64,000 nt of DNA from Sphingomicrobium arenosum. GTDB lineage: Bacteria; Pseudomonadota; Alphaproteobacteria; Sphingomonadales; Sphingomonadaceae. Made by a program: the position numbers and the translations under genes. The stretch is taken from positions 2,475,782 through 2,539,781 of the forward strand of contig NZ_JANPVN010000001.1 of the NCBI RefSeq assembly GCF_026157085.1, read 5' to 3'. Of the stretch, positions 10,058 to 19,037 are shown one piece after another (positions within the stretch are counted from its first letter, which is position 1; the number at the start of each line of letters is the position of its first letter). The notes under the pieces are model-generated. The model was not told the DNA's origin and searched no databases. It saw only the letters and a list, made by a program, of their open reading frames with translations.

Positions 10058-10094
10058 GGCCTTTAACGGGCCAAGACAAGAGGAGAGGGACGCG

Positions 10095-10829
10095 ATGAAA
10101 AGCATGAGCAGGATGGCGGTGATGGCCGCGCTGGTCGCCGCAGGCATGCCCGGCGCGGCGAGCGCGCAAGAAGGTGCGCCCATGATCGAGATCGGGGCCG
10201 AGCAGACAGTGCTCGACCTCAGCGTGCGCGGCACCTCGACCCGGGTGCCCGACATGGTCACCATCTCGGCCGGGGTGACGAGCGAAGCGGCGAGCGCGAG
10301 CGAGGCGCTGCGAATCAACAGCGAGGCGATGCAGCGGGTGGTCGATGCGCTGCGCGCGCAAGGCGTGGCCGAACGCGATATTCGCACCCAGCGAATCAAC
10401 CTCAACCCGATCTACGAGGATCGCAATAGCAGCGGCATCGCCAAGATCGTGCGCTATCGCGCCAGCAACATGGTCGCGGTGCGCTTTCGCGAGGTCGAGA
10501 TGTCGGGGCGGGTGCTCGACATTCTCGTGCGCGAGGGGGCCAATGAAATCCAGGGGCCGAACTTCGAAATCGACGATCCTGAAGAAGCGCTCGACGAGGC
10601 GCGGGCCGATGCGCTGCGTATCGCGCGCGAGCGGGCCGAACTCTATGCTGCTGCGCTCGGCAAGCGGGTCGTGCGGCTGGCGCATTTCTCGGAAGGCGGC
10701 GCGAACTTTCCCTCACCGATCGTGGTGACGGGGAGCCGGATGCGGATGGAAGCCGCCTCCGCGCCGCCGATCGCGGCGGGCGAGCAGGAAGTCGGGGTGA
10801 TGCTCAACCTGCGCTACATCCTCGAATAG
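10095..10829 (+). CDS. SIMPL (DUF541) domain periplasmic protein
   Basis: A 244-residue exported protein. The signal peptide is residues 1-23 with cleavage after AASAQ. The SIMPL domain follows: LDLSVRGTSTRVPDMVTISAGV, the AQGVAERDIRTQRINLNPIY segment, and the ALDEARADALRIARERAELYA helix. Family members (for example E. coli YggE) are linked to oxidative stress tolerance or outer-membrane function, without a defined reaction. AGAGGAGAGGGA immediately precedes the ATG. Confidence 0.9.
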   Translation: MKSMSRMAVMAALVAAGMPGAASAQEGAPMIEIGAEQTVLDLSVRGTSTRVPDMVTISAGVTSEAASASEALRINSEAMQRVVDALRAQGVAERDIRTQRINLNPIYEDRNSSGIAKIVRYRASNMVAVRFREVEMSGRVLDILVREGANEIQGPNFEIDDPEEALDEARADALRIARERAELYAAALGKRVVRLAHFSEGGANFPSPIVVTGSRMRMEAASAPPIAAGEQEVGVMLNLRYILE

Positions 10830-10857
10830 CGCGCTTCACGGTGGTGCAAACAGAAAA

Positions 10858-10894
10858 GGGCCGGTGCCTCGTCGGAGGCACCGGCCCTTGTCTT
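10858..10894. terminator. Strong hairpin between convergent genes
   Basis: A 13-base perfect stem (10858-10870 with 10875-10887) around a GTCG loop, followed by CTTGTCTTTT on the plus strand and preceded by A-rich sequence. It can terminate the SIMPL gene and probably the convergent GlsB-type gene. Confidence 0.8.
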
Positions 10895-10915
10895 TTCGCC
10901 TGGTGGCGCGGTCCG

Positions 10916-11188
10916 TTAGCGGACGCGGCCGCGGCGGACGAGGTTCACGATGGCGAGCAGGATGATCGCGCCGAGAAGCGACACGAGCAGGCTCGAAACC
11001 GAGAAGTCGCCGCTGGTGATCGCGCCGCCACCGATGAGCGGGTTGAGCAGCAGGCCGCCCAGAATGGCGCCGACGATGCCGACGACGATGTTGAGCAGGA
11101 TGCCCTGCTGGGCGTTGGTGCGCATGACGATGCTGGCGAGCCAGCCGAGAATGCCGCCGACGATGATGATGAGAATCCACGTAAGCAT
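10916..11188 (-). CDS. GlsB/YeaQ/YmgE family small membrane protein (second copy)
   Basis: Ninety residues, with three hydrophobic segments (WILIIIVGGILGWLASIVM, then GILLNIVVGIVGAILGGLLL, then the C-terminal helix) and a basic tail. Same family as the gene at 9732 but clearly diverged. An AGGGAG site lies 5 bases before the ATG. Convergent with the SIMPL gene. Confidence 0.88.
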   Translation of the reverse strand: MLTWILIIIVGGILGWLASIVMRTNAQQGILLNIVVGIVGAILGGLLLNPLIGGGAITSGDFSVSSLLVSLLGAIILLAIVNLVRRGRVR

Positions 11189-11293
11189 GTCTGTCTCCCT
11201 ATGAGATACGCCCGGCTTCTGTCGGCCGGTTGTGACCCATCAATCGGTCGGACCGGGGGATTGTTCCGCGCGCGACTCTTTTGGGACAGGCAT

Positions 11294-11330
11294 AAAAAAA
11301 CGGCCCCGTCAGGGAGAAGACGGGGCCGTT
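11294..11330 (-). terminator. Rho-independent terminator after the sciP homologue
   Basis: Stem AACGGCCCCGTC (11299-11310) with GACGGGGCCGTT (11319-11330). The run of seven A at 11294-11300 becomes the U-tract when read on the minus strand. Confidence 0.85.
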
Positions 11331-11381
11331 TTCCAGGGAAGACGATTAAGTCTTTGATACGCTTACGCGTGAAGGGGCGAC

Positions 11382-11681
11382 CTAGAAGCGCTGCTGGCGC
11401 TCATATTGGTCGCGATACTGCTTGAGGCGGGTGACGCGAAGGCCGGGCATGCCCGAGCGATCGACGGCACGCTGCCAGCTGGTGAATTCCTCGAGGCTGA
11501 GGTCGTAGCGCTCGCAGGCCTCATCGACGGTCAGCAGGCCACCGGCGACGGCAGCAACGACCTCGGCCTTGCGGCGCACGACCCAGCGGGTGGTGGTCGC
11601 CGGCGGCAGGCTGTCCAGCGTCAGCGGTTCACCGAGCGGGCCAATCACCTGTGCGGGGCGGATTTCCTGGTTCTCGAGCAT
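11382..11681 (-). CDS. sciP: DUF1153 protein, homologue of the CtrA inhibitor SciP
   Basis: In Caulobacter SciP binds the cell-cycle regulator CtrA at its promoters and blocks activation. This 99-residue homologue has the signature GPLGEPLTLDSLPP followed by the helix-turn-helix region (TTRWVVRRKAEVVAAVAGG, then LTVDEACERYDLSLEEF and SWQRAV). Start at 11681 has GAGG six bases upstream. Four TTAA half-sites upstream suggest it is itself a CtrA target. The frame continues to 11750, but that part is not conserved. Confidence 0.88.
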   Translation of the reverse strand: MLENQEIRPAQVIGPLGEPLTLDSLPPATTTRWVVRRKAEVVAAVAGGLLTVDEACERYDLSLEEFTSWQRAVDRSGMPGLRVTRLKQYRDQYERQQRF

Positions 11682-11721
11682 TGAATTCCTCAACCTGATG
11701 TCTCTCGTTACACCCTGATGT

Positions 11722-11795
11722 TTAACCGGACCCCTTGAACAAATGGTCATGGGGAAGGGTTAACGGGGCGCTTAACTATCCTTGTCGGCCGTTAA
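11722..11795. promoter_or_regulatory. Cluster of four TTAA half-sites upstream of sciP
   Basis: TTAAC occurs at 11722, 11760, 11772 and 11792. The middle pair reads TTAA-N8-TTAA in the palindrome GTTAACGGGGCGCTTAAC (11759-11776), one base longer than the canonical CtrA spacing of 7. Two sites are TTAACC half-sites. Control of sciP by CtrA is inferred. Confidence 0.4.
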
Positions 11796-11969
11796 CCTTG
11801 CGATGTCCGCGAAGGCGCCCGAGAGCGTACCTTCGATCGTCTCTCCCGAGAGGAAACGCACCAGATCCTGGTCCTTCGCGATACGGACCTTGAATTCGGG
11901 CAATCCCGCCTCGATCATCTCGAGGGTGACGGGGGTGCCATCGTCAAAGTCCTGTTCATGTTTCGCCAA
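11772..11969 (-). CDS. Hypothetical 65-residue protein
   Basis: A short acidic protein beginning at TTG (11969) with AGGGGA eight bases upstream. The composition is coherent for a soluble protein (LEMIEAGLPEFKVRIAKDQD, then a Thr/Asp-rich end), and no stop interrupts it. I do not recognise a family. It lies between sciP and the divergent mnmA, and its last codons overlap the TTAA sites in front of sciP. It could be a spurious ORF. Confidence 0.45.
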   Translation of the reverse strand: MAKHEQDFDDGTPVTLEMIEAGLPEFKVRIAKDQDLVRFLSGETIEGTLSGAFADIARLTADKDS

Positions 11970-12045
11970 CGGCTTTTCCCCTATTTACACCTCGTGGTTC
12001 CCAAGCCCTATGCGAACAGGGTGAATTTCCGGTAAAGAAGACGTC

Positions 12046-13152
12046 ATGTTTCCGACTTTCGATCTCCCCGGCGCGCCGTCCGCAGCGCGCATCGTCGTCG
12101 CCATGTCCGGCGGCGTGGATTCGAGCGTGGTCGCCTGCCTCGCCGCCAAGACCGGCGCCGAGGTGATCGGTGTCACCTTGCAGCTCTACGACCATGGCGA
12201 GGCGGTGGCGCGCTCGGGCAGCTGCTGCGCGGGGCAGGACATCTATGATGCCAAGATGGTGTGCGACCGGCTGGGCATCGCCCATTATGTGCTCGATTAC
12301 GAATCGCGCTTTCGCGAAGGGGTGATCGACAAGTTCGCGGACGATTATGCGGCGGGGCGCACGCCGATTCCCTGTTCGCAGTGCAACCAGGGGGTGAAGT
12401 TCGTCGACCTGCTCGCCTTCGCGCGCGAACTGGGCGCGACCTGCCTTGCGACCGGCCATTATGTTCGCCGCGTCATCGGCGAGGATGGCAGGCCGCAGTT
12501 GTGGAAAGGGCGCGATCCGCGGCGCGACCAGAGCTATTTCCTTTCTGGCACGACGCTCGACCAGCTCCAGTTCCTGCGCTTTCCGCTGGGCGACCTGCCC
12601 AAGCCAGAAGTACGCAGGCTCGCTGAGGAAGCGGGGCTCGAGGTGGCGGGCAAGCCCGACAGCCAGGACATCTGCTTCGTGCCCGACGGCGATTATGCCA
12701 GCCTCGTGAAGAAACTGCGTCCCGAGACCGAGGCGCCGGGCGAGATCGTCGGGCTGGACGGCAGCGTGCTCGGCACGCATCGCGGCACGGTACATTATAC
12801 GATCGGCCAACGCCGCGGGCTCGAGATCGGGGGGCAGCCCGAGCCGCTTTACGTCGTGCGCATCGACGCCGAGGCGCGCCGCGTGGTGGTCGGCCCCAAG
12901 GCCGCGCTCGCGGTGTCGGCGGCAAGCATCGAGGATATGAACTGGATCGGCGAGACGCAGGCGCTGGTCGATGCCAAGGTGCGCAGCCTCGCGCCGCCGG
13001 TGCCCGCGCGGCTCGAAAACGGGGCGGTGCGGTTCGAGACGCCGCAATATGGCGTCGCGCCGGGCCAGTCGGCGGTTTTCTACGAGGGCGAGCGCTTGCT
13101 CGGCGGCGGCACGATCACGGCGACGCAGGCGGCCGAGCTGGCGCCGGCCTGA
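12046..13152 (+). CDS. mnmA: tRNA-specific 2-thiouridylase MnmA
   Basis: Transfers sulfur to C2 of wobble uridine 34 in tRNA-Lys/Glu/Gln. The PP-loop [10 protein letters not shown] lies at residues 19-28. The catalytic cysteines fall in TPIPCSQCN (first) and [10 protein letters not shown] (second), and the [10 protein letters not shown] segment of the beta-barrel region is intact. 368 residues is normal. A strong hairpin terminator follows the stop. Confidence 0.97.
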   Translation: MFPTFDLPGAPSAARIVVAMSGGVDSSVVACLAAKTGAEVIGVTLQLYDHGEAVARSGSCCAGQDIYDAKMVCDRLGIAHYVLDYESRFREGVIDKFADDYAAGRTPIPCSQCNQGVKFVDLLAFARELGATCLATGHYVRRVIGEDGRPQLWKGRDPRRDQSYFLSGTTLDQLQFLRFPLGDLPKPEVRRLAEEAGLEVAGKPDSQDICFVPDGDYASLVKKLRPETEAPGEIVGLDGSVLGTHRGTVHYTIGQRRGLEIGGQPEPLYVVRIDAEARRVVVGPKAALAVSAASIEDMNWIGETQALVDAKVRSLAPPVPARLENGAVRFETPQYGVAPGQSAVFYEGERLLGGGTITATQAAELAPA

Positions 13153-13185
13153 GCCGCGACCCGGTCAACGAGGGTTGAAACGACA

Positions 13186-13223
13186 AGCCCGGCGGTGGTC
13201 CGAGAACCACCGCCGGGCTTTTT
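13186..13223 (+). terminator. Rho-independent terminator after mnmA
   Basis: A 14-base stem AGCCCGGCGGTGGT (13186-13199) with ACCACCGCCGGGCT (13206-13219), followed by TTTTT. Confidence 0.88.
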
Positions 13224-13241
13224 GTCGGTTCGATCGAGCGC

Positions 13242-13583
13242 CTAGTTGGAGGCGGCACGGTCCTTATCGGTCATTTCGAGGATGGCACCGACGACCAGCG
13301 CGCCCTGGACGCCGCCGAGCACCGCATGGCCGACGCCGAGCTGGCCGCCCTGCGTACCGGCCGCGGCCTGGCTTTCGACCGGCTGGCAGGCACCGGCACC
13401 GGCAGCGGTGCTGTCATCCTCGTCGACGACACGGCGGTCGTCCTCGTCGGCAGCGGCGACCACGGGTACCCACACGGTGCCGAGCGGGCAGGTCGGGACG
13501 ACGGCAGCAGCTCGATCATTGGACTCTGCAGCCGGTTCGGGCGCGACGGCGAGCAGCGCGGTGGCGGCGAGAAGCTTCAGCAT
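13242..13583 (-). CDS. Hypothetical secreted protein
   Basis: About 113 residues. A signal peptide (MLKLLAATALLAVAPEPAA) is followed by a short low-complexity region containing VVAAADEDDRR and two cysteines, then a glycine-rich hydrophobic stretch (GVGHAVLGGVQGALVVGAIL) that could be a glycine-zipper-like membrane segment. The ATG at 13583 is six bases from GGAG. No family recognised. The reverse complement also gives an open frame, but without a comparable signal peptide. Confidence 0.6.
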   Translation of the reverse strand: MLKLLAATALLAVAPEPAAESNDRAAAVVPTCPLGTVWVPVVAAADEDDRRVVDEDDSTAAGAGACQPVESQAAAGTQGGQLGVGHAVLGGVQGALVVGAILEMTDKDRAASN

Positions 13584-13764
13584 CATATGCTCCAATTAAA
13601 TATGCGGCCTTTCACGCGCCGCAAAAAATTCAGGTCGGTTCGGCAAGGTCACCGAAACGGGATCGTCCGGTATCTAAGGGGTAATTGTCACCAACTCGTT
13701 GATGGCGCAAGGCGTTTGTGCGCGTGCGAGATCGGCGCGGCCGCGATGACCGGCGACCGGGCTG

Positions 13765-14562
13765 CTAGAGAGTGAAGCGGCCTTCGATCACGCTGGTGGC
13801 GGTGCCGCCGAGCGCGAGGCGGTCGCCATGGATGCGGCACGATAGATCGCCGCCGCGCGCACTGGCCTGGTGCGCGGTGAGCGTGTCGCGGCCGAGCCTG
13901 TTCGACCAGTAAGGCGCGAGGCCCATATGCGCGGCGCCCGTGACCGGGTCCTCATCGATGCCATAGGCACCGGCGAAGACGCGGCTGGCGAAATCGCATC
14001 GCTCGTCCGGCGCGGTGACCATGACGAGCGCCTCGATGGTCTTGAGCGCGCGAAAATCGGGGGTGCAGGCACGAACGGCGGCTTCATCGTCGAGCGGGAT
14101 GATGACGATCGGCTCGACGCCGGCGTAGAAATGCGCCTTCGTGCCGATGCCGACGGCAGCGAGGGCAGCCTCGGCGCGCGGATCCTCGGCAGGGGTGGCG
14201 ACGGGAAGGTCGAGGACCAGCCGCTCGCCATCGCGGGTCACGGTGATGATCCCCGCCTTGCGAGTGCGAAAGCGGATGCTGTCCGCCGTGCCGATGAGGG
14301 CGTGGGCGCTGGCGAGCGTGGCATGGCCGCACATTGCGACTTCGCAACCCGGCGTGAACCAGCGCAGCTCATAGTCGGCCTCGGCATCGGCGCACGGCAG
14401 GGTGAAGGCGGTCTCGGACAGGTTGTTTTCGATGGCGATGGCGAGAAGCGTGTCGTCGTCGAGCCAGTCGCCGCCCAGCGGCATGACGGCGGCGGGGTTG
14501 CCGGTGAGTGCGCGTCCATCGACGGTAAAGGCATCGACCTGATGGAAGGGAATGGTCGGCAT
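13765..14562 (-). CDS. PhzF family isomerase
   Basis: PhzF-fold protein of 265 residues; family members include the phenazine enzyme PhzF and many uncharacterised isomerases/epimerases. It starts IPFHQVDAFTVDGRALTGNPAAV. The likely catalytic Glu is in NNLSETAF, and CGHATLASAHAL and DPVTGAAHMGLAPYW form the usual active-site loops. Its start overlaps the stop of the upstream cation-efflux gene by one base, so both share an mRNA with pdxH. Substrate unknown. Confidence 0.92.
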   Translation of the reverse strand: MPTIPFHQVDAFTVDGRALTGNPAAVMPLGGDWLDDDTLLAIAIENNLSETAFTLPCADAEADYELRWFTPGCEVAMCGHATLASAHALIGTADSIRFRTRKAGIITVTRDGERLVLDLPVATPAEDPRAEAALAAVGIGTKAHFYAGVEPIVIIPLDDEAAVRACTPDFRALKTIEALVMVTAPDERCDFASRVFAGAYGIDEDPVTGAAHMGLAPYWSNRLGRDTLTAHQASARGGDLSCRIHGDRLALGGTATSVIEGRFTL

Positions 14563-15524
14563 CAGTCGCTCGCCGTCTCGGGCGTCATGTCCTGCCCCGG
14601 CTCCTCCAGCCCCTTGGGATCGGGATGGATGAGGATGTCGACGCCGGGGAATTCCTTGACGATGCGCGCTTCGACATCGTCCATCACGTCATGTGCTTGT
14701 GCCACCGTCATCTGGGGATCGAGCCAGATGTGGAATTGCGCGAAGTCGTGGCCGCCCGACGTGCGGGTGCGCAGTTCGTGGATGCCGTGCAGTTCGGGAT
14801 GGGCATTGATCATGGCGATGAAGCGGTCGCGTTTTTCATCGTCCCACTCGCGGTCCATTAGCTGGTCGAGGGCATGGCTCGCCCCTTTCCATGCGCCGCG
14901 CAGCAGCCAGGCGGCGATGAGGATGCCGAAAATCGGGTCGGCGAGCGGGAAGTTGCCGAGCTGGTCCAAGGCCAGCGCGGCAATCACCGCCATGTTGAGG
15001 AGGAGATCCGACTGGTAGTGGACATGGTCGGTGGCGATGGCGACCGAGCCCGTTTTCCTGATGACCATGCGCTGGTAGGCGAGCAAGGCGAGGGTGACGA
15101 GGATCGCCACCGCCGACACGCCGACGCCCAGTTCGAGCTCCTGCGTCCGCTCGCCCGAGCCGAAGCGGGCGATGGCGCGCCACGCGATACCGATGGCGCT
15201 GACCGAGATGAGGATGACCTGGAACAGCGCGGCGATGCTCTCCGCCTTGCCGTGACCGAAGCGATGCTCCTCGTCGGCGGGCATGGCGGCGTAGCGCACG
15301 CCGAAGAAGGTGACGAGGCTGGCGATGAGGTCGAGGCTGGTGTCGGCAAGGCTGCCGAGCATGGCGACGCTGCCCGTCGACCAGCTGGCCCAGACCTTGA
15401 GGGCGACGAGGAAGAGCGCGACCGAGACCGAGAAGATGGCGGCCTTCGAGGTCAGGCTGGCCCGTTCGCCGTGATGGTCGTGGCCGTGGCCGTGGCCGTG
15501 GTCATGTCCGTGAAATCCGCTCAT
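14562..15524 (-). CDS. Cation diffusion facilitator (CDF/FieF-type)
   Basis: Inner-membrane divalent metal/proton antiporter, 320 residues. The cytoplasmic N-terminus is His-rich (repeated HGHDHGH), typical of zinc binding. Six helices follow, with metal-site residues in LADTSLDLIASL and ATDHVHYQSDLLLN. The C-terminal domain (about residues 210-300) has the HELRTRTSGG and HIWLDPQMTV motifs. It overlaps pdxH by 4 bases. Substrate is Zn/Fe/Mn by family only. Confidence 0.94.
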   Translation of the reverse strand: MSGFHGHDHGHGHGHDHHGERASLTSKAAIFSVSVALFLVALKVWASWSTGSVAMLGSLADTSLDLIASLVTFFGVRYAAMPADEEHRFGHGKAESIAALFQVILISVSAIGIAWRAIARFGSGERTQELELGVGVSAVAILVTLALLAYQRMVIRKTGSVAIATDHVHYQSDLLLNMAVIAALALDQLGNFPLADPIFGILIAAWLLRGAWKGASHALDQLMDREWDDEKRDRFIAMINAHPELHGIHELRTRTSGGHDFAQFHIWLDPQMTVAQAHDVMDDVEARIVKEFPGVDILIHPDPKGLEEPGQDMTPETASD

Positions 15525-16099
15525 GGGTAGAGAAGCCCTTCCTGCCAGCCGCTGCCAGTCCGGGTGAAAAGAATGCGGTGGTGCATACGTTCCGGCGTGC
15601 CTTCCCAGAATTCGATAGCGTCGGGGATGAGGCGAAAGCCGCCCCAGTGCGCCGGACGCGGCAGATCGCCTTCGGGATAGTCTTCTTCCAGCGCGGCGAT
15701 CCGCTCGAGGAAGATGTCGCGCGAGGGCAGCGGGCGGCTCTGGTCCGAAGCGGTGGCGGCGAGCTGCTTGTCGCGCCCGCGGCTGGCGAAATAGGCATCG
15801 GCGGTGGCGTCATCGACATGCTCGATGCGCCCCGTGATGCGCACCTGCTTGTAGGTCGATTTCCAGTGGAAGGCGAGCGCGGCATGGGCGTTGGCGGCCA
15901 GTTCCTCGCCCTTTCGGCTCTGCTTGTTGGTATAGAAGGTGAAGCCGTCCGGCCCATGGTCCTTCAGGAGCACGATCCGCACCGAAGGGAGCCCCTCGGG
16001 AGTCGCGGTGGCGAGTGCCATGGCGTTGGGATCGGACGGTTCGCGGGCGCATGCCTCGGCAAACCAGTCGTCGAACATTTGGAACGGATCCATGTCCAT
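15521..16099 (-). CDS. pdxH: Pyridoxamine 5'-phosphate oxidase
   Basis: FMN-dependent oxidation of PNP/PMP to pyridoxal 5'-phosphate. The 192-residue product has the FMN-binding PSVRIVLLKDHGPDGFTFYTN, the SRKGEELAAN helix, KQVRITGRIEHV, the WGGFRLIPDAIEFWEG motif and a short Pro C-terminus; all are family landmarks. First gene of a three-gene set with CDF and PhzF. PLP demand is shared with serC and spt in this window. Confidence 0.95.
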   Translation of the reverse strand: MDMDPFQMFDDWFAEACAREPSDPNAMALATATPEGLPSVRIVLLKDHGPDGFTFYTNKQSRKGEELAANAHAALAFHWKSTYKQVRITGRIEHVDDATADAYFASRGRDKQLAATASDQSRPLPSRDIFLERIAALEEDYPEGDLPRPAHWGGFRLIPDAIEFWEGTPERMHHRILFTRTGSGWQEGLLYP

Positions 16100-16168
16100 G
16101 GCGTAGGGGGCAGGGAGGAGCCTTGCAAGGCTGGCTTTTCGGTGAAGGATGCGCTTTAGGACTGTTCT

Positions 16169-17134
16169 ATGGACCTATACCAGCAACTGGGCGTCTCGCG
16201 CAGCGCGAGCGAAGCCGATATCAAGAAAGCCTATCGCAGCCTCGCCAAGCAGCTGCATCCCGACCGCAACAAGGATAATCCCAAGGCGGCCGAGCGGTTC
16301 GGCAAGGTGACGCAGGCTTATGATATCCTGTCCGACAAGGACAAGCGCGCGCAATATGATCGCGGCGAGATCGACGAGGACGGCAATCCCAAGTCGCCCT
16401 TCGGCGCGGGCTTTGGCGGAGGCAGCCCGTTCGGCGGCGGCGCGCGCGGCCGGGCGCAGGGCTATCCCGGCGCGGGCGCGGGGCAGGCCGGTTTCGAGGA
16501 AGCCGATCTGTCCGACCTGTTCGAGGGACTGTTCGGTGGTGGCGGCGGCGCGCGCCAGCGCCAGTCGCAGGGCGGCGGTGGCTTCGGCGGTTTCGGTCGC
16601 CGCAGCCCGCCGCAAAAAGGCGCCGACGTCAATTATCGGTTGAGCGTACCCTTCGTCGATGCCGCGACGCTGGAGCCGCAGCGGGTCAAGCTGTCGGGCG
16701 GAAAGACGCTCGACATGAAATTGCCCAAGGGGGTCGAGGACGGCATCAAGATCAGGCTCGCCGGACAGGGCGAGGACGGCCCCGGCGGCAAGGGTGATGC
16801 GATCGTCACCATCGCCATCACCGGCCATAAGCATTTCAAGCGCGACGGCGACGATATTCGCCTCGACCTGCCGATCACGCTGCCCGAGGCGGTGCTGGGC
16901 GGCAAGGTGAAGGTGCCGACCGTGACCGGCGCGGTGACCATGACGATCCCCAAGGGGACCAGCGGCGGCACCGTGATGCGCCTCAAGGGCAAGGGTTTTT
17001 CGAAGAAGTCGGGCGGCAATGGCGACCAGCTCGTCACGCTTGAAGTCGCCATTCCCAAGGGCGATGCGGCGCTCGAGGAGTTTGCCAAGGATTGGAGCCA
17101 TCCCGGCAATCCGCGCGAGGGAATGGGAGGCTAG
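16169..17134 (+). CDS. DnaJ-like co-chaperone (CbpA type, no zinc finger)
   Basis: A J-domain protein stimulating DnaK. The J domain is residues 1-67 with the HPD tripeptide in [10 protein letters not shown] Gly/Phe/Arg-rich linker follows (about residues 75-155), then the substrate-binding C-terminal beta domains ([20 protein letters not shown] and later [20 protein letters not shown]). The four CxxCxGxG zinc repeats of true DnaJ are missing, so it is a type II co-chaperone. The next gene begins immediately. Confidence 0.92.
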   Translation: MDLYQQLGVSRSASEADIKKAYRSLAKQLHPDRNKDNPKAAERFGKVTQAYDILSDKDKRAQYDRGEIDEDGNPKSPFGAGFGGGSPFGGGARGRAQGYPGAGAGQAGFEEADLSDLFEGLFGGGGGARQRQSQGGGGFGGFGRRSPPQKGADVNYRLSVPFVDAATLEPQRVKLSGGKTLDMKLPKGVEDGIKIRLAGQGEDGPGGKGDAIVTIAITGHKHFKRDGDDIRLDLPITLPEAVLGGKVKVPTVTGAVTMTIPKGTSGGTVMRLKGKGFSKKSGGNGDQLVTLEVAIPKGDAALEEFAKDWSHPGNPREGMGG

Positions 17135-17254
17135 CGCCTGACCCAGCGATCGCCCCAATCGCCCGAGGCGCGGCGGCGCCGGCTGGCGGCGCTCAAGGCC
17201 AGGTTCGGCGGCGACGCGATCCGACGCTTTCGCGACAGCGACCGGCCGTGGGAG

Positions 17255-18175
17255 GTGACCAAGCGGGTTGCCATCGGCGTCTATTCGGACGGCTTCATCC
17301 ATGCCGGCAATCTCGCCTACATCTCGATGCTGGCGATTTTCCCCTTCATCATTCTCGCCACCGCCATCGCGGTCCTGTTCGATGCAGGCAGCGCCAGCGA
17401 GGGCGCGATCCTCACGATCCTGTCGCGGCTGCCGCCCAATGTCGCCGAAGCGCTCGCCGATCCCCTGTTCGAAGTGTCGGCGCGCGATCCGGGGCCGCTT
17501 TTATGGTTCGGTGCCATCGTCGGCATGTGGACGACGGGCAGTTTCATCGAGACGATCCGCGACGTGCTGCGGCGGGCCTATGGCGTGCGGATGGTCGCGC
17601 CCTTCTGGGAATATCGGCTCGCTTCGATTGGGCTCATCGTCGGCGCGGTGATCCTGCTCATCATCGCCTTCGCATCGAGCCTCACGCTGTCGAGCATCCA
17701 GGAACTGATCGAACAATGGTTCCCGGTGACGCGCGAGGGGTCGGGGCTGGTGATGGCGCTGCGCATCATCCCGGCAGTGACGCTTTACATCACCGTCTAT
17801 CTCGTCATCTGGGCGCTGACCCCGACGCGCTATCGTAAGAAGCAATGTCGCATCTGGCCGGGCGCGCTGGCGATCACTTTGTGGTGGCTGATCACCGTCG
17901 CGCTTCTGCCGCAGGCGGTGCAATTGTTCGGCGGCTACGGGCGCACCTATGGCAGCCTCGCGGGCGCGATGGTGGCGCTCATCTTCTTCTACATCATCGG
18001 CTTCGGGGTGGTGATCGGCGCGGAACTCAACGCGGCCCTAGCGTCATCGGGCGACAAGGCGCTAAAGGGCGAACATTATTCGGGACCGCATGCGGACGAA
18101 CTCGAGGTCGAGGACCCGGGCGAGGACGAGGAGGTCGACGAGGAAGAACCGGACGAAGAAGAGGGAAGTCGATGA
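17255..18175 (+). CDS. YihY/BrkB family inner-membrane protein
   Basis: A multi-pass membrane protein of unknown transport or structural role. About six helices are visible, with the family signature YSDGFIHAGNLAYISMLAIFPF near the start. The C-terminus is a very acidic Glu/Asp tail. GTG at 17255 is the first conventional start, but the frame is open and coding-like back to a CTG at 17138 that has GGGAGG seven bases upstream, adding 39 basic residues; that start may be the true one. The stop overlaps the fabI ATG by 4 bases. Confidence 0.88.
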   Translation: MTKRVAIGVYSDGFIHAGNLAYISMLAIFPFIILATAIAVLFDAGSASEGAILTILSRLPPNVAEALADPLFEVSARDPGPLLWFGAIVGMWTTGSFIETIRDVLRRAYGVRMVAPFWEYRLASIGLIVGAVILLIIAFASSLTLSSIQELIEQWFPVTREGSGLVMALRIIPAVTLYITVYLVIWALTPTRYRKKQCRIWPGALAITLWWLITVALLPQAVQLFGGYGRTYGSLAGAMVALIFFYIIGFGVVIGAELNAALASSGDKALKGEHYSGPHADELEVEDPGEDEEVDEEEPDEEEGSR

Positions 18176-18975
18176 CCGGATTGATGAAGGGCAAGCGCGG
18201 GTTGATCATGGGCCTCGCCAACAACAAGAGCCTGGCGTGGGGGATCTCCAAGCAGCTCGCCGACCAGGGCGCCGAGCTCGCCTTCACCTATCTCGGCGAT
18301 GCGCTGAAGAAGCGCGTCGGGCCGCTTGCCAATGAATTGGGCAGCGACATTCTGATCGATTGCGACGTCAGCGACATGGACAATCTCGACCGCGCCTTCG
18401 CGGAGCTGAAGGGGCATTGGGACAGCCTCGACTTCGTCGTTCATGCGATCGGTTTTTCGGACAAGAACGAGCTGCGCGGCGGCTATGTCGACACCAGCCT
18501 CGACAATTTCCTCATGACCATGAATGTCTCGGCCTACAGCCTGGTCGCGGTGGCGGCGCGCGCGAAGGAAATGATGACGAACGGCGGTTCGATCGTGACG
18601 CTGACCTATTATGGCGCCGAGAAGGTCATCCCGCACTACAATGTCATGGGGGTTGCGAAGGCGGCGCTGGAAACGAGCGTACAGTATCTCGCCGCCGACC
18701 TCGGGCCGCAGAACATCCGCGTCAATGCGATCAGCGCGGGGCCGATCAAGACGCTGGCGGCGAGCGGTATCGGCGATTTCCGCTACATCATGAAGTGGAA
18801 CGAATATAATTCGCCGCTCCGCCGCAACGTCACCATCGAGGATGTCGGCGGGGCGGGGGTCTATTTCTGTTCGGACCTGTCGAGCGGGGTGACGGGCGAG
18901 GTGCATCATGTCGATGCGGGCTATCATGTCGTCGGCATGAAGAACCCCGAGGCGCCCGACATCACGGTCGAATAG
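18172..18975 (+). CDS. fabI: Enoyl-[acyl-carrier-protein] reductase (NADH), FabI
   Basis: Last reductive step of each fatty acid elongation round; the target of triclosan. The 267-residue SDR has GLANNKSLAWGI for cofactor binding. The catalytic residues Tyr146, Tyr156 and Lys163 fall at the E. coli FabI positions (YYGAEKVIPHYNVMGVAK), and SAGPIKTLAASGI is typical. ATGA overlap with the upstream membrane protein gene points to translational coupling. Confidence 0.97.
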   Translation: MTGLMKGKRGLIMGLANNKSLAWGISKQLADQGAELAFTYLGDALKKRVGPLANELGSDILIDCDVSDMDNLDRAFAELKGHWDSLDFVVHAIGFSDKNELRGGYVDTSLDNFLMTMNVSAYSLVAVAARAKEMMTNGGSIVTLTYYGAEKVIPHYNVMGVAKAALETSVQYLAADLGPQNIRVNAISAGPIKTLAASGIGDFRYIMKWNEYNSPLRRNVTIEDVGGAGVYFCSDLSSGVTGEVHHVDAGYHVVGMKNPEAPDITVE

Positions 18976-18994
18976 CGCGCGGAACGTCAAAGTT

Positions 18995-19009
18995 TGCTGC
19001 AATGCAACA
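18995..19009. promoter_or_regulatory. TGC repeat motif resembling the phasin operator
   Basis: TGCTGCAATGCAACA lies between fabI and the acylphosphatase. It shares TGCAATGCAACA with the box at 1241-1252 in front of the phasin. A shared regulator of PhaR type is possible but unproven. Confidence 0.35.
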
Positions 19010-19037
19010 GAGGGAGGCGAGGTGCGTTATTTCCCTC

